DNA of 58,499 nt from a virus: positions 1 to 58,499 of the IMG/VR virus record IMGVR_UViG_3300022744_000032. One strand, given 5' to 3'. Positions 18,241 through 25,687 of this stretch are shown one piece after another. The stretch's first letter is position 1. Each line of letters opens with the position of its first letter. Made by a program: the position numbers and the translations under genes. The notes beneath the pieces were generated by a model. That model was given only the letters and a program-made list of their open reading frames with translations. It made no database searches and had not been told where the DNA came from.

Positions 18241-18713
18241 TACTTCATCCCCCCGACAGCTTGCTGCGCGCGGGCGAACTCGCCCGCGTTCAACGTGAAT
18301 GTGGCCGATCCGTCGTCGTTTACGTCCGGATTCGGCTGGAACTGGGCCAGGATCTGGGCCAGTTTCTGGTTTTTGGTATGGATACGGACCAGCCCACGGC
18401 CCACGGGCTCGATCTGCGTCTCCTGCTGCATCATCGCCTGCTCGTTGGAGTTGATATTGGCGTTATTCGAGTGGACCACGGCCCCGTCCATCAGCATCGC
18501 ACCGGCGGTGCCTGCGCCAGCGGCGACGCCTGCGTTCCGGTTCACGATGTCTTTTGCAGCAACGCCCAGTCCGGCCGCTTTCTGTGCCACAGGACTCGCG
18601 GCAATCCGTTCTGCCCCAGCAATACCGGCGTTTACCACCTTCCCTGCTGCCGGTTTCGCTGCCAACATCGCGATTTTTTCCGCGATTCCTGCCCCAATAC
18701 TCGCTGCGCCCAT
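18240..18713 (-). CDS. small virion-module protein, paralogue family
   Basis: 157 residues. The first 80 are Ala/Gly-rich and amphipathic. The C-terminal part ('GLVRIHTKNQKLAQILAQFQ' then 'ATFTLNAGEFARAQ') is laid out like its neighbours at 17854-18240 and 20111-20608. No family is recognised. Tight coupling to the next gene and late-strand position suggest a head component or assembly factor. Confidence 0.55.
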   Translation of the reverse strand: MGAASIGAGIAEKIAMLAAKPAAGKVVNAGIAGAERIAASPVAQKAAGLGVAAKDIVNRNAGVAAGAGTAGAMLMDGAVVHSNNANINSNEQAMMQQETQIEPVGRGLVRIHTKNQKLAQILAQFQPNPDVNDDGSATFTLNAGEFARAQQAVGGMK

Positions 18714-18747
18714 GTTCTATACCCCTGAGAAAAGTGGAAAGTGCCGC

Positions 18748-19623
18748 TTACGCGCGTGGTGTCGCCATAATTGTGGCCTGGGTGCAGACCAACCAGTCAG
18801 TAGCCGTCGCCAGCTGCGCGGTGTAGGTAATCGTCTGCGCTGCGGTCGTGTCCACGCCCATCGCCGTCGGAGCAGCAGTGCTGCCCGCGCCCCATGACGC
18901 ACCGGGGCGGGTTAACTGGGCAGTTTCCGCGCCCGCGTTCGCAAAACCCCCTTCCAGGCGCTGCGCCGCAACCGATTCCAGCGCGAGGCTGGCAAAAACG
19001 GTACTGCCCAGTTTCGCTTTTACGGTTTTCGCCCCTTCGGTATTCGCTGTCTCGAACTGCCCGATCGCTGTCACGGTGCCATTCGGCCCCAGCAGGTGAT
19101 CAGGGAGCGCGGTGATACCCAGTACCACCTCGGTTGTCACGCCTGCGCCGCCCGGTACATCGCCCTCGAACGCGACAAGGTCGTCCGCCGCCGGGCGAAC
19201 AGGTATCACGCCAGCTGCCGGCGTGTATGTGTTGTTCGACACCACCGCCGCGGTCGTGGAGGAGAAATCCGTCCAGTAAAAACCGGCCTCCTGCCCGTCC
19301 ACGATCGTGTCCGTGTCGTAGTAATAGAACCCGTCAATCGCGCGGGACAGTGCCGTACCGAACACAATCGCCCCGTCAACGGTGCCGGTGAACGACGGCG
19401 CGATCCCGATCGCGAGGGTGTACTGCCCGAGGACTACATCCCCGGCAACCGGGAGATACCGCGTCGCTGTTGCACGGAACAGGGCGTTGCCCAGGTCGGC
19501 GAACGTGAGGTGGTTCCCTTCGCACAGGGCGGCGGAGGGGCGCTCGGCCCACAAATACTCGGCGAACCGTGCGGTGTGTCCGTCAAAGTGGTGGCTAACC
19601 TGTACTGGAGAAGTCATGTTCAT
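18748..19623 (-). CDS. putative virion protein, beta-rich
   Basis: Up to 291 residues. The alternative start at 19617 (second Met) is better spaced from AAGAGG, while 19623 overlaps the TerS stop by 4 bases. The sequence is rich in Thr, Val, Gly and Ala with many short strands and almost no Lys, as in decoration or tail-surface proteins. It lies between the terminase subunits with the small paralogous genes. No known family is recognised. A head decoration or stabilising protein is a guess. Confidence 0.55.
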   Translation of the reverse strand: MNMTSPVQVSHHFDGHTARFAEYLWAERPSAALCEGNHLTFADLGNALFRATATRYLPVAGDVVLGQYTLAIGIAPSFTGTVDGAIVFGTALSRAIDGFYYYDTDTIVDGQEAGFYWTDFSSTTAAVVSNNTYTPAAGVIPVRPAADDLVAFEGDVPGGAGVTTEVVLGITALPDHLLGPNGTVTAIGQFETANTEGAKTVKAKLGSTVFASLALESVAAQRLEGGFANAGAETAQLTRPGASWGAGSTAAPTAMGVDTTAAQTITYTAQLATATDWLVCTQATIMATPRA

Positions 19624-20111
19624 GCCTCTTGCTGATGCGCTATGCGCAATAATTCATCTGTTGACATGCGTTCGAACCGTTTCTGGCCATTAACCTGCAC
19701 ATCGCCATTGATCTGGGTGTTATTCGTGATATTTGTGCCTTTCTGTGAGTCTGATTTGTACAACCCGTGTAGTTTCCCCAGCTCCCGTGCTGCGGCTATC
19801 TCTTCAGTAGCCGTCGCCGCCTTACGGTGCGCTTCCATGAGCATGACCGTAACCGTCGCCCGCGTGATATGCACCGCTTCGTCATACATGTCCCTCATCT
19901 GCTCCATCAACCGCTGTACTTTCAGCAGTCCCTGGAAATTACGGGCTGTATCCGGGTCCATCCCGGCGTATCTGGCGGCCTGCAACAGACCAAAACCATG
20001 GCACCGGAGGGTGATAAACCGCTCCTGCTGCGGGGTGAAGTCCAGTTCCGCCATCACTGCGGCGTTGTGGACGTGGTCGAAGTCCCCTTCCGGGATCTCT
20101 TCGGGGGACAT
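19620..20111 (-). CDS. terS: terminase small subunit
   Basis: 163 residues. 'FTPQQERFITLRCHGFGLLQAARYAGM' (about residues 25-51) is a helix-turn-helix of the type that recognises packaging sites. 'TRATVTVMLMEAHRKAATATEEIAAARELGKLHGLY' (about 83-118) is the oligomerisation helix pair seen in many TerS proteins. The C-terminal 40 residues are polar and probably contact TerL. It overlaps the neighbouring genes on both sides. It is separated from terL by three small genes, whereas many phages place the two side by side. Confidence 0.8.
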   Translation of the reverse strand: MSPEEIPEGDFDHVHNAAVMAELDFTPQQERFITLRCHGFGLLQAARYAGMDPDTARNFQGLLKVQRLMEQMRDMYDEAVHITRATVTVMLMEAHRKAATATEEIAAARELGKLHGLYKSDSQKGTNITNNTQINGDVQVNGQKRFERMSTDELLRIAHQQEA

Positions 20112-20608
20112 TACCCCTCCAGTCCATGCTCCTGGACCAGACGCTGGTATTCCCGCGCCCCCAGGGTGTAGGTTTTCCGCCCGTCGCTGGCAAAACCACT
20201 GCCGAACGCCGCCAGGAGTGGATCCAGGTGGCGTGCGATGGGGTCGTGCTGGTCGAATGACACCCGGACGTGGCCGGATGGCAGCTGTTCGATGTTCAAC
20301 GAGCTGGGCGGCGCACCGTCGTTGTCCACAGCACCGGCCGTGTCCACGTCACCATCGCCACCATCCCCGCCCAGAAGGCGGTCCACGCCATTCATCAGGG
20401 CCATGCCCGCGGCAGTTTCCACGCCGAACCGGGTGAGTTTGCTGTTCTTGATCTTTTTCGCGCCCCGGACCACTTTCCGGAGCATGCCGGGGGCTTCCGC
20501 TACCGTGGCCGCGTTGCCGATCGCCTCCAGGGGGATCGCAATCTCTGGCTGCCCGGCTACTGCAGCGGCTGCGCCACCGACTTTTGCGGCCTTACTCCAG
20601 AAACCCAT
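20111..20608 (-). CDS. small virion-module protein, paralogue family
   Basis: 165 residues: a helical Ala-rich N-terminal half, then a C-terminal part with 'GHVRVSFDQHDPIARHLDPLLAAFG' and 'KTYTLGAREYQRLV', parallel to the C-termini encoded at 17854-18240 and 18240-18713. One-base overlaps on both sides show coupled translation. The function is unknown. Confidence 0.55.
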   Translation of the reverse strand: MGFWSKAAKVGGAAAAVAGQPEIAIPLEAIGNAATVAEAPGMLRKVVRGAKKIKNSKLTRFGVETAAGMALMNGVDRLLGGDGGDGDVDTAGAVDNDGAPPSSLNIEQLPSGHVRVSFDQHDPIARHLDPLLAAFGSGFASDGRKTYTLGAREYQRLVQEHGLEG

Positions 20609-21042
20609 TACTTCGCTCCTGCAGCGGCAGCGTCTTCGGCCGCCTTTGCGGCGCGCGCAGCACGGGCCGCGGTCAGCGCTTCCTTGAACCGCTCGTTCAG
20701 GGCACCGCGGGCGGGCAACGCCAGGACAGGCAGATTGTTGTCAGTGGTTTCGTGCGCGCCGAACTGGCGCAGGAGAGCGGCATCTTCGTGGTCAGGGCTT
20801 GCGTAATACACGGCACCTTGCCCGTTGCTGATCGGGACTTCGCGGAAGGTGGCAGCTACCTGCGCCGCCTTGGCTGCATCGCCCTGCGCCTTGAGCGCAT
20901 CCAGGTCCAGGGTCGTGGCGGGAGCTGCAGCTGTGGCTACTGCAGCCGGGGCTGCGCCATTGACCGCTTCATCGACCTTGTCCATGAGGCTTTTCTTCGC
21001 GGCCAGTGCGGCGGCGGCATTCTCGATCGTCGGATCGGCCAT
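20608..21042 (-). CDS. first late-operon gene, hypothetical
   Basis: 144 residues, Ala-rich and helical, with a basic Ala/Arg C-terminus. 'DHEDAALLRQFG' near residue 87 resembles the paralogue family of the following genes. The start at ATG 21042 follows GGGGAA and lies 15 bases from the late operator (21058-21074), so this gene opens the morphogenesis operon. The function is unknown. Confidence 0.6.
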   Translation of the reverse strand: MADPTIENAAAALAAKKSLMDKVDEAVNGAAPAAVATAAAPATTLDLDALKAQGDAAKAAQVAATFREVPISNGQGAVYYASPDHEDAALLRQFGAHETTDNNLPVLALPARGALNERFKEALTAARAARAAKAAEDAAAAGAK

Positions 21043-21057
21043 GGAAATTCCCCACAG

Positions 21058-21074
21058 TATAGGTGATACCTATT
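21058..21074 (-). promoter_or_regulatory. late-operon promoter/operator, site 4
   Basis: TATAGGTGATACCTATT matches the recurring palindrome. On the minus strand it ends in TATACT, a strong -10 box, about 16 bases before the first late gene. It is the obvious start of the leftward morphogenesis transcript. Confidence 0.75.
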
Positions 21075-21106
21075 TTATGCAGGGTTGGCGGGGAATGCAA
21101 CTGGTG

Positions 21107-21312
21107 CATGTCCAGGAAGAGGGTCCATGTCCAAGAAGAGGGTCCATGTCCATGTCCATGTCCATGTCCATGTCCATGTCCATGTCCATGTCCAGGAAGA
21201 TGGCCCATGTCCAGGAAGATGGTCCATGTCCAGGAAGATGGTCCATGTCCAGGAAGATGGTCCATGTCCAGGAAGATGGTCCATGTCCAGGAAGATGGTC
21301 CATGTCCATGTC
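21107..21312. repeat. tandem repeat array (19-bp and 6-bp units) at the divergent junction
   Basis: Two 19-base units (CATGTCCAGGAAGAGGGTC type) are followed by seven CATGTC hexamers (21145-21186), six more 19-base units (21187-21300) and two hexamers. No unique spacers separate the units, so it is not a CRISPR array. The array lies between leftward late and rightward early transcription. It could be an iteron-type origin, a DNA-binding protein platform or a slippage-prone variable locus. Frames through it are low-complexity and I do not call them genes. Confidence 0.9.
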
Positions 21313-21330
21313 AAATGTAGGGTTATTTCC

Positions 21331-21356
21331 TTATGAAAAAAATTTCATAAATTTTT
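21331..21356 (+). terminator. AT-rich hairpin in the divergent region
   Basis: TTATGAAA-AAAA-TTTCATAA, followed by ATTTTTG, is a perfect 8-bp stem with a T-run. It may insulate the repeat array from the early transcript. The rest of 21357-21484 shows no gene and no clear promoter to my eye. Confidence 0.45.
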
Positions 21357-21484
21357 GTGTGAGTTGTGGTTGTGCACTTCGTAGCCGTAGCGGCAGTGAC
21401 AATGGACGAAGGGCAACAACCTATGTCATGGATCAGGAATTTGAACCTAGTCTTTTAGGATCCATATAGGGGGTTTTTATTTTT

Positions 21485-21508
21485 AGACAATATCGTCTAT
21501 CACAGGAG
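21485..21508 (+). promoter_or_regulatory. mini-hairpin plus Shine-Dalgarno leader, copy 1
   Basis: AGAC-AATATC-GTCT hairpin, then CACAGGAG and ATG. The same layout with compensating stem bases precedes several following early genes (22964, 23547, 24527). Confidence 0.6.
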
Positions 21509-21515
21509 AAATAAC

Positions 21516-21785
21516 ATGGCTACTCTTCACATGATCGTTATCATTTTCGTTGTCGTTACCCACATCGTTGGCACGCTGGCTGGTATCAGCCTTATGCAAC
21601 TGCAAGGCAACAAACCGCGGAAATGGATGGCCATCGCAAACCCACTGTGTCTCGCTGGCTATGTGGCCCTCAGCTACCACTGGCTGGCAGCAGGGATCGT
21701 GATCTCGATCCTGTCCATTATCGGCCTCCTCGGCACTGACGCAGTAATCAATGCGGTCAAAGCAATGAACGCCGCCAAGGCATGA
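21516..21785 (+). CDS. small membrane protein, first early gene
   Basis: 89 residues with three or four hydrophobic segments (about 5-25, 40-55, 58-78), so an integral inner-membrane protein. The start at ATG 21516 follows CACAGGAG by seven bases. It opens the rightward early region, where genes for small membrane proteins are frequent and often modify host envelope functions or block superinfection. The family is not recognised. Confidence 0.65.
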   Translation: MATLHMIVIIFVVVTHIVGTLAGISLMQLQGNKPRKWMAIANPLCLAGYVALSYHWLAAGIVISILSIIGLLGTDAVINAVKAMNAAKA

Positions 21786-21791
21786 CCAACT

Positions 21792-21812
21792 GCCCCCGCA
21801 TAGGGGGCTTTT
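21792..21812 (+). terminator. early-module terminator, copy 1
   Basis: GCCCCC-GCATA-GGGGGC, then TTTT. It is followed by the GTCCATGGAC leader sequence shared with the next copies. Confidence 0.75.
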
Positions 21813-21844
21813 GTCCATGGACCATTATCCATGAGGCAACCACC

Positions 21845-22129
21845 ATGAACCGTCAACGCAAAGTCGAATCCTATTATTTCACCACCAAATCCGTGCAAGC
21901 ATCCGACGGGAACCAGTACATGCACACGGTCCTTGTCAACAAGCACAACCCGGCGGAAGCCTGGATGCACTTGTTCGGCGGCGACGCCGAGGACATGGAC
22001 AGGCTCCAGAATGCTATCAAGGCGCGCGGGTGGTTCAACACGAAATGCGGCTGGAAACAGCTGCGCGTGCCCTTGATGGCAGTACCCACTACTACCCCAC
22101 AGGGTGAGCAACTATCGTTAAACCTGTAG
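21845..22129 (+). CDS. hypothetical early protein
   Basis: 94 residues from ATG 21845; the ORF open from 21782 would include the terminator hairpin and is not used. The sequence is polar with a central helical part and no transmembrane segment. Terminator-like hairpins lie on both sides, making it a one-gene module. No family is recognised. Confidence 0.6.
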   Translation: MNRQRKVESYYFTTKSVQASDGNQYMHTVLVNKHNPAEAWMHLFGGDAEDMDRLQNAIKARGWFNTKCGWKQLRVPLMAVPTTTPQGEQLSLNL

Positions 22130-22150
22130 CCACACAGAGCGATATCCAAG

Positions 22151-22170
22151 GCCCCTGATAGGGGGTTCTT
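22151..22170 (+). terminator. early-module terminator, copy 2
   Basis: GCCCCTGATAGGGGG, then TTCTT, before the GGTCATGGTC leader. Stem of four to five G-C pairs. Confidence 0.6.
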
Positions 22171-22201
22171 GGTCATGGTCAATTAACCACGGAGAATTGC
22201 C

Positions 22202-22492
22202 ATGATTATTATCCCTATCATTCATACGGTTTTTATTATCGTGCTCATGTTCAGTGTCAAGTCCGAGAAACACGGTCGGTGGCTCTTGCGCTGGGCCATG
22301 AACAACATGATCACGTTCGAGGTCCTTGTCGGGCTATTCCTCGCATCAACACTCGGCGCGTTTGGCGGCGTGTTAGGCGTCTCGGAAGCGTCCATTGTCA
22401 TGGGCATGCTCTTCATCGCGAACCGCATCATCGGATACGGCTATCGCAACATCGAAACACTGAAACAGGAATGGAACAATGCCCCCGACTAG
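22202..22492 (+). CDS. small membrane protein
   Basis: 96 residues with two hydrophobic helices (about 3-17 and 38-60) and a third weaker one (about 62-80). Probably an inner-membrane protein. The ATG follows CGGAGAATTGCC. It is a single-gene module between terminator hairpins. No family is recognised. Confidence 0.6.
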   Translation: MIIIPIIHTVFIIVLMFSVKSEKHGRWLLRWAMNNMITFEVLVGLFLASTLGAFGGVLGVSEASIVMGMLFIANRIIGYGYRNIETLKQEWNNAPD

Positions 22493-22500
22493 GGGGCTCT
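22481..22500 (+). terminator. early-module terminator, copy 3
   Basis: GCCCCC-GACTA-GGGGGC, then TCTT. It overlaps the last codons of the preceding gene. A 23-codon frame after it (22505-22576) begins in the leader repeat and is probably not a gene. Confidence 0.65.
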
Positions 22501-22612
22501 TGTCCATGGACATGAACATGTTCCACGACCACAACCCCGCACCCCGTAGGCGCCGAAACGACGGCGGAAATAGGTAGTTTCGAAACGATTTTACACTTTC
22601 GTATCGTAATAC

Positions 22613-22823
22613 ATCTGTTACCCTACTTTTTTCAACAAAAACAACGCGGTAACGGTAACAGATAAAACACCTCCCTACACATGAGACATGGATAAGGATA
22701 TGCACCCTTACCTCAGATAAAAAAATATATCTCTCTCCTATAAGAGTATGCATTTTTATCTGTTATCTGTTACCGCCTTTAGAATCAATCACTTACCGGT
22801 AACAGATGTTTTCATCTGTTACC
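22613..22823. repeat. AT-rich region with ATCTGTTACC iterons, candidate origin
   Basis: Five copies of ATCTGTTACC: direct at 22613, 22765 and 22814, inverted at 22654 and 22798. The pair at 22798-22823 is a perfect 10-bp inverted repeat with a six-base spacer. The 22570-22830 region lacks a gene and is much more AT-rich than its surroundings. Repeated 10-mers in an AT-rich gap are what a replication initiator or regulator would bind. No DnaA-box cluster was recognised. Confidence 0.6.
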
Positions 22824-22912
22824 CAATTTGCTTGCTCTCCAGGTAAGGAACCACTAACGCACTAAAATAGGGCATTTTCTGCGGCAAATACGTAGCCGTA
22901 CGGTGTCCCAAT

Positions 22913-22960
22913 ACCCCTACAGTGTAGTAGGACATTGCAGTGCAATAGGGGGCTTTTATT
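22913..22960 (+). terminator. early-module terminator, copy 4
   Basis: ACCCCTA pairs with TAGGGGG across a long loop, then GCTTTTATTT. It is followed by the GGTC-AATTCC-GGCC mini-hairpin (22964-22977) and CAGGAG before the next gene. Confidence 0.5.
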
Positions 22961-22992
22961 TATGGTCAATTCCGGCCATTCAGGAGATTTTT

Positions 22993-23082
22993 ATGCCAAT
23001 CGACATCAACGTGGTCATCGACCAGATCGAAGAAAACGGCCCAGAATCCGTGGAACATTACCTCGACGAGGTCGAGATCTAG
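22993..23082 (+). CDS. 29-residue peptide gene
   Basis: ATG 22993 follows ATTCAGGAGATTTTT and is framed by the leader module upstream and a terminator hairpin downstream. The acidic 29-residue product (MPIDINVVIDQIEENG...) is probably helical. The full leader and terminator make it credible despite its size. The function is unknown. Confidence 0.55.
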   Translation: MPIDINVVIDQIEENGPESVEHYLDEVEI

Positions 23083-23094
23083 CACCACACCAAG

Positions 23095-23115
23095 GCCCCC
23101 GAATAGGGGGTTTTT
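23095..23115 (+). terminator. early-module terminator, copy 5
   Basis: GCCCCC-GAATA-GGGGG, then TTTTT. Confidence 0.75.
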
Positions 23116-23139
23116 GGTCATGTCATTCACATAGGAGAT

Positions 23140-23523
23140 ATGACCGTGGGCCTTTCACTTTCACTCCGTATCGACGCTATTACCACTAACTACGAAGAGC
23201 CGCTGGCGAGCGACCCGTTCTGGCAAGAAGATCAACGCCTCGACAACGTGTATGGAACAACATCGCGTATCCGGAATCTGATAACCCACTTAACTGGTTC
23301 CGTCTTTCGCCCGAATGTCCACATCGCCAGCAGCGATGACACTGGCGAGTTCATTTTCGAGGATATCCACACAGGAATTGCCGCCCTAAAAGAGCTGCAA
23401 TACTTCCCGATGCTGGAAGCAATCATCCCGCTACTTCGTTATTACGAGCGCCTGAATCTTATTGATTCGGCGAACAGTGATTACTACACCACTAGATACC
23501 GCCTTGTTGTTTGTTACCACTAA
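23140..23523 (+). CDS. hypothetical early protein
   Basis: 127 residues from ATG 23140 after ATAGGAGAT. Mixed alpha/beta composition with acidic patches and no membrane segment. The stop lies at the edge of the next terminator. No family is recognised. Confidence 0.6.
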   Translation: MTVGLSLSLRIDAITTNYEEPLASDPFWQEDQRLDNVYGTTSRIRNLITHLTGSVFRPNVHIASSDDTGEFIFEDIHTGIAALKELQYFPMLEAIIPLLRYYERLNLIDSANSDYYTTRYRLVVCYH

Positions 23524-23540
23524 CCCCTTAGGGGGTTTTT
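23523..23540 (+). terminator. early-module terminator, copy 6
   Basis: ACCCC-TTA-GGGGGTTTTT, followed by GGTCAT and the GGGC-AATGTC-GCCT mini-hairpin (23547-23560) before CACAGGAG. Confidence 0.65.
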
Positions 23541-23577
23541 GGTCATGGGCAATGTCGCCTATCACAGGAGAACCATC

Positions 23578-24483
23578 ATGCAAACTATCCATATCAATCA
23601 CATCCTTGACGCTGCTGTCGAGAACCTCGACGGCTATCCGAAAACCAGCATGGCCTACGCCATCCTGAGCTTCGGCGTGAGCCAGGCAATGTTCCCGCTG
23701 GTCAAAGGCTGGAGCGCACGCAACACAGACGATGAACAGCGTTCGTACCAAGGTATCGCACTCGCCGCGTGGGCCGCCATGGAACTGCCGGTCGCACAAC
23801 GCCGTGAAAGCATCCTGAACGCGATCACGAACTATCTGGAGTACAGCAAACGCCCTGCCGTGGATGGAGCCAAAATCGGCGACGCGTGTGACTGGGCACT
23901 GGCCGGTACCCAGCAGAGCATCTTCGGTGACACGACACAGGACGTGATCCATGTCAATAACAACCGCGAGCAAGCCGTTGAGAAACGCATCGTGGAAAAC
24001 GCCGCCGCGTGGACACACCAGATCCTGATGGCCATCGAGGGGCAGATGACCGCCCATACCGATGCACCACTGGGACTGGAGCCACAAACGCTGAAAAACC
24101 TGTGCGAGCGTCTGTACAACAAGGCACGGATACTGACCGTGGACGCGCAGGCGTTCATTGTCCGTACTCACCAGCGGGTGAACACGGGCAAGGTCATGCC
24201 CAGCAAGGCCCACGGCATGCTGGAAAATATCGCAACCGCGAAACTCACCCTGGGTGCGCTGGAAACGATTGGCAAGACCATGGACGCGGAGTATGCCCGG
24301 CTTGAGGAAATCCTCGAGCGCCAAGGTAACGACGACAGTGCACTGGCTGAACAGGGTGCACAGGCGTTCCGCGACAGCGTGGACATGGAGCAATTCATTG
24401 AAACGCACGCGTTGAATGGTGACGCGATCGGGAAAAACTACGTGACCGGTCGCCCACGTCCTGAACAGATCGTGCAGCATTAA
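23578..24483 (+). CDS. large early protein of unknown function
   Basis: 301 residues from ATG 23578 (CACAGGAGAACCATC leader). Almost entirely helical, moderately acidic, without transmembrane segments. Helices around residues 130-210 look suited to a coiled or bundle fold. It is the largest gene of the early-left region. No catalytic motif is visible. A host-takeover protein is possible but unproven. Confidence 0.6.
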   Translation: MQTIHINHILDAAVENLDGYPKTSMAYAILSFGVSQAMFPLVKGWSARNTDDEQRSYQGIALAAWAAMELPVAQRRESILNAITNYLEYSKRPAVDGAKIGDACDWALAGTQQSIFGDTTQDVIHVNNNREQAVEKRIVENAAAWTHQILMAIEGQMTAHTDAPLGLEPQTLKNLCERLYNKARILTVDAQAFIVRTHQRVNTGKVMPSKAHGMLENIATAKLTLGALETIGKTMDAEYARLEEILERQGNDDSALAEQGAQAFRDSVDMEQFIETHALNGDAIGKNYVTGRPRPEQIVQH

Positions 24484-24498
24484 CCTCCAACCGAGCAG

Positions 24499-24520
24499 CG
24501 CCCCTGAATAGGGGGCGTTT
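24499..24520 (+). terminator. early-module terminator, copy 7
   Basis: GCGCCCC-TGAATA-GGGGGCG, then TTT. The GGTC-ACTTTC-GACC mini-hairpin (24527-24540) and ACAGGAG follow. Confidence 0.7.
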
Positions 24521-24556
24521 GCTCATGGTCACTTTCGACCATACAGGAGATATATT

Positions 24557-24778
24557 ATGAAACATTTCGTGAAATTCAGATTGGCACTGGCAGCTGCCTT
24601 GTTAGGGCGCACTGCCGCCATGGCAGTCGTGGTCCGTGTCAATGGCGAGATCATTGCCGTGACGTTTACCTCGTCCGTGTGGCACGCCGCGTCCGTCAGT
24701 GCAGCGACGGAACTGTACGGCACCAAAGACCCGGACATGAACCCGGACAAGCAACCGTCAGACACGCTAGCTGCGTGA
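24557..24778 (+). CDS. small protein with N-terminal hydrophobic segment
   Basis: 73 residues. Residues 7-26 (RLALAAALLGRTAAMAVVVR) could be a signal sequence or membrane anchor. The rest is polar with a Pro/Asp-rich tail. Preceded by the module leader at 24527-24551. No family is recognised. Confidence 0.5.
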   Translation: MKHFVKFRLALAAALLGRTAAMAVVVRVNGEIIAVTFTSSVWHAASVSAATELYGTKDPDMNPDKQPSDTLAA

Positions 24779-24791
24779 GGAGGACACAGCG

Positions 24792-24992
24792 ATGTTCGAC
24801 ACAAGCTGGAAAGGCACCCTATACCGGATCCTGCTCGGAATGGCGCTGTTTTTCATCATCCCGATCACCCTGAAACTGACCGCGTACTTGCTTGGCGGCA
24901 TGGCCGCGGTCGTGATCACGGGCGGGATACTAATCGGTGGCATCTACGCCATGATGCCGCGTACTGAAACTGACACGAGGAAACCATCATGA
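24792..24992 (+). CDS. small membrane protein (two helices)
   Basis: 66 residues with two strong transmembrane helices (about 11-29 and 33-53) and a polar tail. AGGAGGACACAGCG precedes the ATG. Its stop overlaps the next start. Unlike the earlier modules, this gene and the next two have no terminator between them. The function is unknown. Confidence 0.6.
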   Translation: MFDTSWKGTLYRILLGMALFFIIPITLKLTAYLLGGMAAVVITGGILIGGIYAMMPRTETDTRKPS

Positions 24993-25321
24993 AACATCCA
25001 ACTTATACGCCGGCAACATTGAAAGAGTCCATGGTCAGTGACACGAGCGGGCTTGTGGCCGCAAGTCTCCTGATCGGCGCGGTGCTCTTCCCCGAGGTGG
25101 CCATGGGGACGATCCTCGGACTCGGCATGGCGCAGGCCACTCGTAGTACCTACCGTCTGGCGCGCGCAGGCATCACGTTGTATAAACTGAACAAACAACC
25201 GGCTGAACGCCATGAGGTGGACCATGAAACTGACCATGACATCAACCCTGTTATTGTGCCTGCTATCCCTCGCCGCCGGGGAACAACTCGGCGAACAAAA
25301 GAAACAGCAGCAATTCACTGA
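24989..25321 (+). CDS. hypothetical membrane-associated protein
   Basis: 110 residues. A hydrophobic segment at about 19-45 may be one or two membrane helices. The C-terminal third is Arg/Pro/His-rich and is encoded where it overlaps the next gene by about 100 bases, so that tail may be only partly meaningful. AGGAAACC precedes the ATG. The family is unknown. Confidence 0.5.
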   Translation: MKHPTYTPATLKESMVSDTSGLVAASLLIGAVLFPEVAMGTILGLGMAQATRSTYRLARAGITLYKLNKQPAERHEVDHETDHDINPVIVPAIPRRRGTTRRTKETAAIH

Positions 25322-25649
25322 CCAGCTCATGGACACGGCCCATAACACGGCCGCGGAAGTATTCAACAAACAGCTGGCCGCGCAACTGGCTACGGCCAGT
25401 GGATACCGCGTGGTTGTCCAGAGGGATAGGCAGTCTGGTGACATGGTCACGTACGTGAAACCCTACACGCTATCGCACGTGGAAACCAGGGACAAAACGC
25501 CACAAGTCAGTCTGGAGCAGCATGAGATGGTGTGCTACTCCGCTGCGGTGGACAGCGACCTGACCCGTGCCGCATTGGCTGCCTACAAGGAAACGTACGG
25601 AGATAAACCCCCGACACCGAAACAGCCGGTAACACCTTCTTCACTCTGA
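25224..25649 (+). CDS. secreted or periplasmic small protein
   Basis: 141 residues from ATG 25224 (GAGG six bases upstream). An outer ATG at 25212 lacks a ribosome site. Residues 1-19 (MKLTMTSTLLLCLLSLAAG) form a signal peptide. The mature part is Gln/Thr-rich and mostly helical with a Pro-rich end. A cleavable signal implies export to the periplasm. It overlaps the preceding gene in another frame. A role in superinfection exclusion or envelope change is a guess. Confidence 0.6.
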   Translation: MKLTMTSTLLLCLLSLAAGEQLGEQKKQQQFTDQLMDTAHNTAAEVFNKQLAAQLATASGYRVVVQRDRQSGDMVTYVKPYTLSHVETRDKTPQVSLEQHEMVCYSAAVDSDLTRAALAAYKETYGDKPPTPKQPVTPSSL

Positions 25650-25654
25650 CCGAA

Positions 25655-25675
25655 ACCCCCCGCTTGGGGGGTATT
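25655..25675 (+). terminator. early-module terminator, copy 8
   Basis: ACCCCCC-GCTT-GGGGGGT stem with six G-C pairs and a weak T-run. It closes the early-left region ahead of a new promoter. Confidence 0.65.
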
Positions 25676-25687
25676 CGTCATTTTCCA

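Noticed and set aside
21107-21312. CRISPR array
   Set aside because: Repeats are directly adjacent with no unique spacers and no cas genes; it is a simple tandem repeat.
21063-21469. Protein-coding frames through the tandem repeat (MSMSMS-type products) on both strands
   Set aside because: All frames are open only because the repeat lacks stops. Composition is not protein-like and no ribosome site fits.
22505-22576. 23-codon frame MDMNMFHDHNPAP...
   Set aside because: It begins within the repeated leader sequence and has no ribosome site.
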